From: Consotaella salsifontis
GTDB taxonomy: Bacteria > Pseudomonadota > Alphaproteobacteria > Rhizobiales > Rhizobiaceae
Assembly: GCF_900167365.1 (NCBI RefSeq)
Contig: NZ_FUXL01000002.1
Coordinates: 186,001-250,000, forward strand
Length of the DNA: 64,000 nt
Direction: 5' to 3'
The notes below the pieces were generated by a model, which saw only the letters and a program-made list of their open reading frames with translations, searched no databases and had not been told where the DNA came from. Made by a program: the position numbers and the translations under genes. This document shows, piece by piece, positions 52,143 to 58,839 of the stretch (positions are counted from its first letter, which is position 1; every line of letters begins with the position of its first letter).

Positions 52143-52351
52143 GATGTCGCTTCCCATGCGTGTTTCCGTCGGCACCCCGGCCGAGTCCGCGCGGAGGCTA
52201 TTTTCCCGGCAGAAGCTTTTCAAGCCGAAATATCAAGCACCCACACGCGGATAGCGCGAATCCAGCCGCTGATACACCGTCGCTCGCGGCGCTTGCCGAG
52301 CACCCGAGCGGTGGCTCATAAGACGGACAGGTCGAATTAGGAGTATGCCGC

Positions 52352-53308
52352 GTGGCCCAAAATCGCCTCATCCTCGATACCGACGGTGGCGTCGACGACG
52401 CCCAGGCTCTGCTGCTGCTCATCGCCAACGGGCGCGCACCGGACGCCATCACCACGGTTTTCGGCAACGTCTCGCTGGCCTCGGCGACGCGGAACATCCT
52501 GACGACCCTCGCCGTCGCGGGCGCCGATATCCCGGTTTATGGCGGTGCAGCGCAGCCGCTGGTCCAGCCGATCATCGACGCCACGCATATCCATGGCGAG
52601 GACGGGCTCGGCGGGGCACCGCGCCTGGAGGTTTTTGGCGATCCGCATGGCGACGACGCCGTCCAGTTTCTGCGCGAGACGCTGCTCCAGGCCGCGATGG
52701 ATGGCGAGAAGGTCGACATCCTCACCATCGGACCGCTGACCAACCTCGCCCTGGTGCTTCATCTCGAGCCCAAGGTCATCGCCGGCATCGGCCGCCTGAT
52801 CATCATGGGCGGCACGCTCAACGGACGCGGCAACACCACGCCCGCCGCCGAGTTCAACATCTATGCCGACCCCGAAGCCGCCAGCATCGTCTTCGGCAGC
52901 GACATCGAGACCGTCGTCGTGCCGTGGGAGACCTGCGCCACCCATCAGATGCAGGGCCAGGAGATCGAGGAGATGTTCGCCGGAGTGGGCGACAGCGCCG
53001 GCAAGCGCTTCTCCCAGGCCCTCGCCAACCAGAGCCGCGAGATCGTCAAATCCTATACCGGCATGGACATCATGCGCTTCGTCGATCCGCTGGCGGCGGC
53101 GGTGGCGATCGACCCCGCGATCGTGACGCGCTCGCTTACGGCCTCGGTGAAGGTGGCGCTGGCGCCGGGGATCACGCGCGGAATGACGGTGGTCGATCCG
53201 AGCCGGCGGCTGGGCACGCCGCCGGTCGTCCTGGTCGAGGCGGTCGATCTCGACCGCATGAAGGAGCTCTACCGGGCCTCGGTCGGCGAACTCCGCCTTT
53301 CGGCCTGA
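52352..53308 (+). CDS. Nucleoside hydrolase (IunH family), second copy
   Basis: This 318-residue nucleoside hydrolase has calcium motif DTDGGVDD at residues 9-16, then AVAGADIPVYGGAAQPL, ILTIGPLTNLALVLHLEP, IIMGGTLNGRGNTTPAAEFNIYADPEAA and FVDPLAAAVAIDP. It is only distantly like the enzyme at 43211. The start is a GTG, supported by AGGAG at suitable spacing; the ATG at 52345 is in another frame. Divergent from the binding-protein gene, it probably belongs to the same purine locus. Its last 40 bases overlap the convergent M20 peptidase gene. Confidence 0.92.
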   Translation: MAQNRLILDTDGGVDDAQALLLLIANGRAPDAITTVFGNVSLASATRNILTTLAVAGADIPVYGGAAQPLVQPIIDATHIHGEDGLGGAPRLEVFGDPHGDDAVQFLRETLLQAAMDGEKVDILTIGPLTNLALVLHLEPKVIAGIGRLIIMGGTLNGRGNTTPAAEFNIYADPEAASIVFGSDIETVVVPWETCATHQMQGQEIEEMFAGVGDSAGKRFSQALANQSREIVKSYTGMDIMRFVDPLAAAVAIDPAIVTRSLTASVKVALAPGITRGMTVVDPSRRLGTPPVVLVEAVDLDRMKELYRASVGELRLSA

Positions 53309-54705
53309 GAGCGCGCCATCTCGTCCAGCCGCCCGAGGACGCGCACCCACGAGCGGATGCCGTGGTGAAAGCTCGAAAGGTCGTACTTCTCGTTCGGGCT
53401 GTGGACGCGGTTGTCGAAGCGGGCAAAGCCGACCATCACCGAGTCCATGCCGAGAATCCGCTTGAAGTGTCCGACGATGGGAATGGAGCCGCCGGTGCCG
53501 GCGAGCGCGGCTTGTCGCCCCCATTCCTCTGTCAGCGTCTCCAGGGCGGGGCCGATGAACGGGCCGTCGGGTGCGATCGCCGTGGCGCGGCTGGCGCCGA
53601 AGGAGGAGAAACTTGCGCGGCAGTCGGCCGGCAGGCGCTCGGTCACGAACTGGCGGAACAGCGTGCGCAGGCGGTCGGGGTCCTGCCCCGGCACGAGCCG
53701 GAACGAGACCTTGGCGCTCGCCTTGGCCGGCAGCACGGCCTTGAATCCCTCGCCCTCATAGCCGCCCGAGATGCCGCAAATGTCGAAGGAAGGCCGCGCC
53801 CAAAGCTGCTCCATCACCGAGCGCCCCGCTTCGCCCGCGGGAACACTCGCGCCGACCCGCGCCAGAAAACCGGCTTCGTCGAAGGGAATGCTCTTCCACA
53901 GCGCCGCGATCTCGGGCGCCAAGGGCTGAACCCCATCATAGAAGCCGGGAATGGCAATCGCGCCGTCGGGGCCGCGTAGCTCGCCCAGGATATCGCAGAG
54001 AAGCTCGACGGCGTTGCGCACCGCATTGCCGAACATGCCGGAGTGGAGATCGCGATCGGCGGCCTCCAGCGTCACCTCCTCAAAGAGGTGGCCGCGCAGG
54101 AGCGTGGTGATGGCGGGCGTCTGGTCGTCCCACATGTCGGTGTCGCAGACGAAGACGACGTCACGCGACAGCTCGTCCCGGTTGGCCTCAAGAAAAGGAA
54201 CCAGGCTCGGGCTGCCGGATTCCTCCTCGCCCTCGAAGAGGAAGGAGATGGAGGCAGGCAGGTGGCCATGCACGGATTTCCACGCGCGGCAAGCCTCGAT
54301 GAAGGTCAGGAGTGCTCCCTTGTCGTCGGAGGCGCCACGCCCGGTGATGTGCTTGTCGTCGCCCGCATCCACGATCCTCGGCTCGAACGGCGGATGATCC
54401 CACAGCTCCAGGGGATCGACGGGCTGTACGTCGTAATGGCCGTAGAAGAGAACGCGCGGCCCCGCGACGCCGGCCGGATCATGGGCGACCACCATCGGGT
54501 GCCCCGGCGTGTCACGCACCGCGCTGTCGAGGCCGAGCGAGGCCAGCTCGCCCGCCAGCCACTCGGCCGCCCGGCGGCAGTCGCCGCGATGCCGGCTGTC
54601 GGTGGAGATGGAGGGGATGCGGACGAAGGACAGCAAGCGCTCCAGGCTGGCGCCGAGTTGCGTATCCGCCGCTTCCAGCGCCTGTTCCACCGTTCTGTCG
54701 GCCAT
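53269..54705 (-). CDS. M20 family dipeptidase
   Basis: This 478-residue zinc-dependent peptidase or amidohydrolase has metal and active-site motifs GHYDVQPVDPLELWDHPPF, GRGASDDKGALLTFIEAC (bridging Asp) and FLFEGEEESGSPSLVPFL (catalytic Glu-Glu). The lid/dimerisation domain is around residues 200-380 (DLHSGMFGNAVRNAVELLCDIL), and the C-terminal His ligand lies in NRVHSPNEKYDLSSFHHGI. This matches the M20 dipeptidase subfamily (carnosinase/Dug1-like). The substrate is unknown. It is monocistronic. Confidence 0.92.
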   Translation of the reverse strand: MADRTVEQALEAADTQLGASLERLLSFVRIPSISTDSRHRGDCRRAAEWLAGELASLGLDSAVRDTPGHPMVVAHDPAGVAGPRVLFYGHYDVQPVDPLELWDHPPFEPRIVDAGDDKHITGRGASDDKGALLTFIEACRAWKSVHGHLPASISFLFEGEEESGSPSLVPFLEANRDELSRDVVFVCDTDMWDDQTPAITTLLRGHLFEEVTLEAADRDLHSGMFGNAVRNAVELLCDILGELRGPDGAIAIPGFYDGVQPLAPEIAALWKSIPFDEAGFLARVGASVPAGEAGRSVMEQLWARPSFDICGISGGYEGEGFKAVLPAKASAKVSFRLVPGQDPDRLRTLFRQFVTERLPADCRASFSSFGASRATAIAPDGPFIGPALETLTEEWGRQAALAGTGGSIPIVGHFKRILGMDSVMVGFARFDNRVHSPNEKYDLSSFHHGIRSWVRVLGRLDEMARSQAERRSSPTEAR

Positions 54706-54983
54706 TCCTCGATCCTTCCTTCAGTTCATTCGCGGCTGCTGCCAGAGAGCCTATACGACATCGCCGCGACCCGCGCGGCCTCCGTGCCATCCCGTCTGTC
54801 GGCCAGCAGGCGCATCTCTGCCATGCACTGACCGCACGGCTGACAGGTCAGTGACAGAAGCTCCGTTTAACCCATAACGAGGCTGTCGCATCGATGGCCC
54901 TGGGAGGCGCCCGCCTTGTCGCGATGCGCGGGCCGGCGGGCGCGGACGAATCTTAGCTTGCACCTCGGCTTGGGAGGAGATGA
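54706..54983. other. Upstream region of the tct operon
   Basis: No gene is seen here. The stretch holds three TGAC repeats at 54829, 54841 and 54852, and an 8-base inverted repeat (54826-54833/54846-54853) over the same bases. The tctC ribosome site GGGAGGAG sits just before the start. Confidence 0.6.
54826..54855. promoter_or_regulatory. Candidate TctD-binding site (TGAC repeats)
   Basis: TGAC recurs at 11-12-base spacing (54829, 54841, 54852), close to one helical turn as for OmpR-class response regulators. The block also forms CACTGACC...GGTCAGTG with a 12-base spacer. It lies about 130-155 bases before tctC, and TctD is encoded in the same operon. Confidence 0.45.
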
Positions 54984-55961
54984 ATGCTTAAAGTCGCCAA
55001 ATACCTGTTGCCCGCGCTCGTCGCCGGTTTTGCGTTCTCGGCCAGCGCGGCCGACTATCCGTCGCGCCCGATGGAATTCATCGCACCGGCCGGCGCCGGC
55101 GGCGGTTGGGACACCACCATTCGCGCCGTGGCGAAGGTCCTGTCCGACACCGGGCTCGTCAAGGTTCCGATGCCCGTCACCAACAAGCCCGGCGGCGGCG
55201 GCGGCGTCAATCTCGCCTACATGACCCAGAAGGCGAAGTCCGACACGATCGTCAGCGTCTATTCGCCCCCGCTCCTGCTGATCAACCTCAGCGGCACGAC
55301 CCCGCTTTCCTACAAGAACACGACGCCGCTCGCCCGCCTCATCTCGGACTACGAGGCGTTCGCGGTGAAGGCCGATTCCCCCTACAAGGACCTCAACGAC
55401 GTCATCGAGGCGCTGAAGAAGGACCCCGGCTCCGTCTCCATCGGCGGCACGTCGGCAGCAGGCAGCATGGACCATCTCGCCTTCGTGCAGGTGGCCAAGG
55501 CCGCGGGCGTCAACGACATCAAGAAGCTCAACTATATCAGCTACCAGGACGGATCGAGCCTCGCCCAGCTGCTGGGCGGCCACCTCGACATCCTGTCGAC
55601 GGGCATCACCGAGCTTCTCGGCCAGCTGAAGAGCGGCGACATTCGCGTGCTCTGCTACACGGCGCCCAAGCCGGTTGCGGGACGCGAAGGCATCCCGACC
55701 TGCCGCGAGGCGGGCGTTCCGGTCGACTTCCTCAACTGGCGTGGCCTCTTCGGCACAGAGAAGATGCCGGAGGCCGCCGTCAAGTACTGGCGCGACACGC
55801 TGGGCAAGATGGTCCAGACCAAGGAATGGGCCGACGCGCGCGCGCAATACGGCTGGGATGATTCCTATCTCGACGGGCCCGAATTCGAGAAATTCCTCGA
55901 GCAGTCCAACGAGGAATACAAGGGAATGCTCTCCGAGCTGGGCATGCTCGCCGCGCAGTGA
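54984..55961 (+). CDS. tctC: Tripartite tricarboxylate transporter binding protein (TctC family)
   Basis: This 325-residue extracytoplasmic receptor has a signal peptide (to about residue 24, AFSASAAD). The mature part starts YPSRPMEFIAPAGAGGGWDTTIRAVAKVL, the family's ligand-loop motif, and has NKPGGGGGVNLAYM, GGTSAAGSMDHLAFVQVAKAAG and the C-terminal half typical of Bug/TctC. It captures citrate or another tricarboxylate for TctAB. With citrate-lyase genes nearby, citrate is the best guess. Shine-Dalgarno GGGAGGAG. Confidence 0.92.
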   Translation: MLKVAKYLLPALVAGFAFSASAADYPSRPMEFIAPAGAGGGWDTTIRAVAKVLSDTGLVKVPMPVTNKPGGGGGVNLAYMTQKAKSDTIVSVYSPPLLLINLSGTTPLSYKNTTPLARLISDYEAFAVKADSPYKDLNDVIEALKKDPGSVSIGGTSAAGSMDHLAFVQVAKAAGVNDIKKLNYISYQDGSSLAQLLGGHLDILSTGITELLGQLKSGDIRVLCYTAPKPVAGREGIPTCREAGVPVDFLNWRGLFGTEKMPEAAVKYWRDTLGKMVQTKEWADARAQYGWDDSYLDGPEFEKFLEQSNEEYKGMLSELGMLAAQ

Positions 55962-55968
55962 CGCGGCC

Positions 55969-56001
55969 GTGGACCGGCGCGCGCCGCGCTCGCCGGCCCA
56001 C
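55969..56001 (+). promoter_or_regulatory. Intercistronic hairpin tctC-tctB
   Basis: Arms GTGGACCGGCG (55969-55979) and CGCCGGCCCAC (55991-56001) form an 11-base stem with one mismatch, 8 bases after the tctC stop. No U-tract follows, so it probably stabilises the tctC mRNA end. Confidence 0.5.
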
Positions 56002-56048
56002 CCCTCCCGATTGAACGATCGCGCATCTTTTCGCTTGGAGACACGCCC

Positions 56049-56522
56049 TTGACCGATGGCAGTCTGCTCAGGAACAGCCGCTTTCTCGCCGGCCTTTTCG
56101 CCGTCGTGGTGGGCGCGGCGTGGGGGCTCGCCTCCTTCAGCATGCGCGACGCCGCCCTCGGCGATCCCAACGCGCCGAAGTATTTTCCCTGGCTGGTGTC
56201 CGGGCTCTGCGTCGTCTGCGGCGTCGCGCTGATCGTCAGCGAGATCCTGAAGCCCGGTGTCGCGCATCTGGTGACATGGGAATTTACGAGCACCCACCGC
56301 GCGGCGCTCATCGGCTCCGCCTTCGGCGTGCTCTACGCGCTGACGTTCGAGCCGCTCGGCTTCATCGCCTCCACCACCATCTTCATCGGCGGAATTTCGT
56401 TCGCCTATAACGGCGTCAAGCGGTGGAAGGCGAACATCATCACCGCCATCGGCTTCGCCATCATCGTCTTCTTCATCTTCACCTGGCTGGGCAAGCCCCT
56501 CGTGGCCTTCCCCGAGTTCTGA
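56049..56522 (+). CDS. tctB: Tripartite tricarboxylate transporter small permease (TctB family)
   Basis: This 157-residue membrane protein has four hydrophobic segments (LLRNSRFLAGLFAVVVGAAWGLASF; WLVSGLCVVCGVALIVSEIL; AALIGSAFGVLYALTFEPLGFIASTTIFIGGISF; NIITAIGFAIIVFFIFTWL). The conserved LTFEPLGFIASTTIF is typical of TctB. It is hard to identify alone, but its position between tctC and tctA is decisive. The start is TTG at 56049, after the GGAGACACGCCC sequence. Confidence 0.87.
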   Translation: MTDGSLLRNSRFLAGLFAVVVGAAWGLASFSMRDAALGDPNAPKYFPWLVSGLCVVCGVALIVSEILKPGVAHLVTWEFTSTHRAALIGSAFGVLYALTFEPLGFIASTTIFIGGISFAYNGVKRWKANIITAIGFAIIVFFIFTWLGKPLVAFPEF

Positions 56523-56536
56523 GCGTCGAGGCGATC

Positions 56537-58042
56537 ATGATCGAAATCCTTCAGAACCTCGCCTATGGCTTCACGATCTGCCTGACGCCGGAGAACCTTC
56601 TCTACGTGACGCTGGGCGGCGCGGTCGGCACGGTCATCGGCATGCTGCCCGGCCTCGGGCCGGCCACCGGCGTCGCCGTGCTCCTTCCCATGACTTATTT
56701 CATGGGGCCGACGGGCGCGCTAATCACCATGTGCGGCATCTATTACGGCGCGATGTTCGGTGGGTCGCGCGCCTCCATCCTGCTCAACACGCCGGGCGAC
56801 GGCGCGGCAGTCGCGGCCTGCTTCGACGGCTATCCGATGGCGCGCAACGGCAAGGCGGAATCGGCCCTCGCCATCTCGGCCATCGCCTCCTTCATCGGCG
56901 GACTGATCGGCGCCGTCATCTTCGTCTTCGCGGCCGTCTATGTCGCGCGCTTCGCGCTGCGCTTCGGCCCTGGCGAGTATTTCGCCCTGATGATCTTCGC
57001 GCTCGTTGCGACCGCCTCGCTGTCGCGCGGCAATCTCCTGCGCGGGCTGGTCTCGACGGCCATGGGGCTCATGGTCTCCACCATTGGCCTCGACGGGCTC
57101 ACGGGCGTCGATCGCTACACCTTCGGTTTCCTCGAGCTCATGGGCGGGCTCGACTTCCTCATCGTCATCATCGGCTTCTACGCGCTGGTGGAAGTCTATA
57201 AATGCGCCAATCCCAAAACGGTGACGCGTCAGGTCCAGACCAAGTTCGGCCCGATCTGGATCACCAAGGAGGAATGGCGGCGCTGCCTGATGCCGATCCT
57301 TCGCCAGGCGCCGATCGGCTTCCTCATCGGCGTGCTGCCGGGCGCCGGCGGCACCATGGCCTCAATGATGGCCTACAGCAACGAGAAGCAGCTCTCGAAG
57401 ACGCCCGAAGCCTTCGGAAAGGGCGAGATCGTCGGCCTCGCCGCTCCGGAATCGGCCAACAACGCCTGCTCCATCGGCGCCCTCATCCCCATGCTGACGC
57501 TCGGCATTCCGGGCTCTGGCGTAACGGCGGTGATGATGGGCGCGCTCTTGATGCTGGGGCTCCAGCCGGGGCCGACGCTCTTCCAGGATCATCCAGATAT
57601 CGTCTGGGGCCTCACCGCCTCGATGTTCGTCGGCAACATCATCTGCGCGATCATCAATCTGCCGCTGGCTTCTCTCCTGGTGCGCGTGCTCTCGGTGCCG
57701 GGGCGCATTCTCTACCCCTCCGTGCTCGGCCTTGCCTATCTCGGCATCTACGCCATCAGCGACAGCGCCTTCGACTTCTATCCCTTGATCCTCTTCGGAT
57801 TGCTCGGCCTCGTGCTCGACTTCCTCGACATTCCGACCTCGCCCTTCATCCTCGCGGCGATCGTCGGCAACATGATGGAGACGAATTTCCGCCGGGCGCT
57901 GAAGATGTCGGGCGGCGACATGGGGGTGTTCGTCAACTCCTCGATTTCCATCGTCCTCTACCTGCTGACCATCATCATCCTTCTGCTGCCGCTCTACCGC
58001 AGCTGGCGCGCGCGCCACACGACCGTCCCTTCCGCAGTCTGA
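56537..58042 (+). CDS. tctA: Tripartite tricarboxylate transporter large permease (TctA family)
   Basis: This 501-residue channel subunit has about 12 membrane segments. Repeat 1 carries GTVIGMLPGLGPATGVAVLLPMTYFM and GAMFGGSRASILLNTPGDGAAVA; repeat 2 carries GFLIGVLPGAGGTMASMMAYSNEKQLSK and LGIPGSGVTAVMMGALLMLGLQPGP. These duplicated GxxPGxG loops define TctA. The start at 56537 precedes MIEILQNLAYGF; an upstream frame inside tctB is not used. It completes the citrate transporter. Confidence 0.93.
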   Translation: MIEILQNLAYGFTICLTPENLLYVTLGGAVGTVIGMLPGLGPATGVAVLLPMTYFMGPTGALITMCGIYYGAMFGGSRASILLNTPGDGAAVAACFDGYPMARNGKAESALAISAIASFIGGLIGAVIFVFAAVYVARFALRFGPGEYFALMIFALVATASLSRGNLLRGLVSTAMGLMVSTIGLDGLTGVDRYTFGFLELMGGLDFLIVIIGFYALVEVYKCANPKTVTRQVQTKFGPIWITKEEWRRCLMPILRQAPIGFLIGVLPGAGGTMASMMAYSNEKQLSKTPEAFGKGEIVGLAAPESANNACSIGALIPMLTLGIPGSGVTAVMMGALLMLGLQPGPTLFQDHPDIVWGLTASMFVGNIICAIINLPLASLLVRVLSVPGRILYPSVLGLAYLGIYAISDSAFDFYPLILFGLLGLVLDFLDIPTSPFILAAIVGNMMETNFRRALKMSGGDMGVFVNSSISIVLYLLTIIILLLPLYRSWRARHTTVPSAV

Positions 58043-58158
58043 CGACCGGCGGCTCCACCTTTGTAAAAACACTGGCGGGACGGGGCGAAATGTCGGAAAT
58101 GAAGGTGGAGGAAAAAGAAGATGTTCCGGCGGACCCTCGGGAACCGCCGGAGGGAGGA

Positions 58159-58839
58159 ATGCGCTCGATGCACATCCTTGTCGTCGAGGACGCCGAAGAC
58201 CTTGCCGATGCTGTCGTCAGCCATCTGCGCAAGCGCGGCTATGCCGTGGACTGGGTGGCGGAAGGGGCGGCGGCCGCCGAACTGCTTGCCACCGAGACCT
58301 ATCAGCTGGTCATCCTGGATCTCATGCTGCCCGGCATCGACGGCCAGACGCTGCTGCGCCAGATGCGCCGCGCCGCCGATGCCACGCCGGTGCTCGTCAT
58401 CACCGCCCGGTCGCAGGTGGACTGTGTCATCAACGTCCTCGACATCGGGGCGGACGACTACATGGTCAAGCCGTTCGACCTGGGCGAGCTGGAGGCACGC
58501 TGCCGGGCGCTCCTGCGGCGGCCACACGGCCAGACCTCCTCGACCATCACACTTGGCAATCTTGCCTTGGACGTGGCCGCGCGGCGGATCAGGATCAACG
58601 ACCAGCCCGTCGATCTCGGCGCGCGCGAGTTCGGGTTGCTCGAGATCCTGCTCGGCAATCTCGGCCGGGTGATGAGCAAGAACGCGCTGATCGACCAGCT
58701 TTTCAGCCTCGACCAGGCCGTGGCGCCCAACGCCATCGAGCTCTACGTCTCCCGGCTGCGCCGCAAGCTCGAAAACGCCTCGGTGGCGATCCGCACGGTC
58801 CATGGAATGGGTTATGTGGCGGAGAAGAAGCCCGAATAA
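58159..58839 (+). CDS. tctD: Response regulator, OmpR class (TctD-like)
   Basis: This 226-residue response regulator has a receiver domain with the acidic pocket HILVVEDAEDLAD, phospho-acceptor D54 in LVILDLMLPGIDG, ITARSQVD and the conserved Lys in DYMVKPFDLGELEAR. A winged-helix DNA-binding domain (about 125-222, ISTLGN-like start ITLGNLALDVAARRIRINDQ, ending LYVSRLRRKLE and VRTVHGMGY-like IRTVHGMGY) follows. Start candidates are ATG 58159 (GGAGG upstream), 58168 and 58090. It probably activates the tct operon in response to its partner kinase, encoded with a 26-base overlap. Confidence 0.93.
   Translation: MRSMHILVVEDAEDLADAVVSHLRKRGYAVDWVAEGAAAAELLATETYQLVILDLMLPGIDGQTLLRQMRRAADATPVLVITARSQVDCVINVLDIGADDYMVKPFDLGELEARCRALLRRPHGQTSSTITLGNLALDVAARRIRINDQPVDLGAREFGLLEILLGNLGRVMSKNALIDQLFSLDQAVAPNAIELYVSRLRRKLENASVAIRTVHGMGYVAEKKPE

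Noticed and set aside
52345-52360. ATG at 52345 as start of the second nucleoside hydrolase
   Set aside because: It is in a different frame from the DTDGGVDD-containing protein; the GTG at 52352 is in frame.
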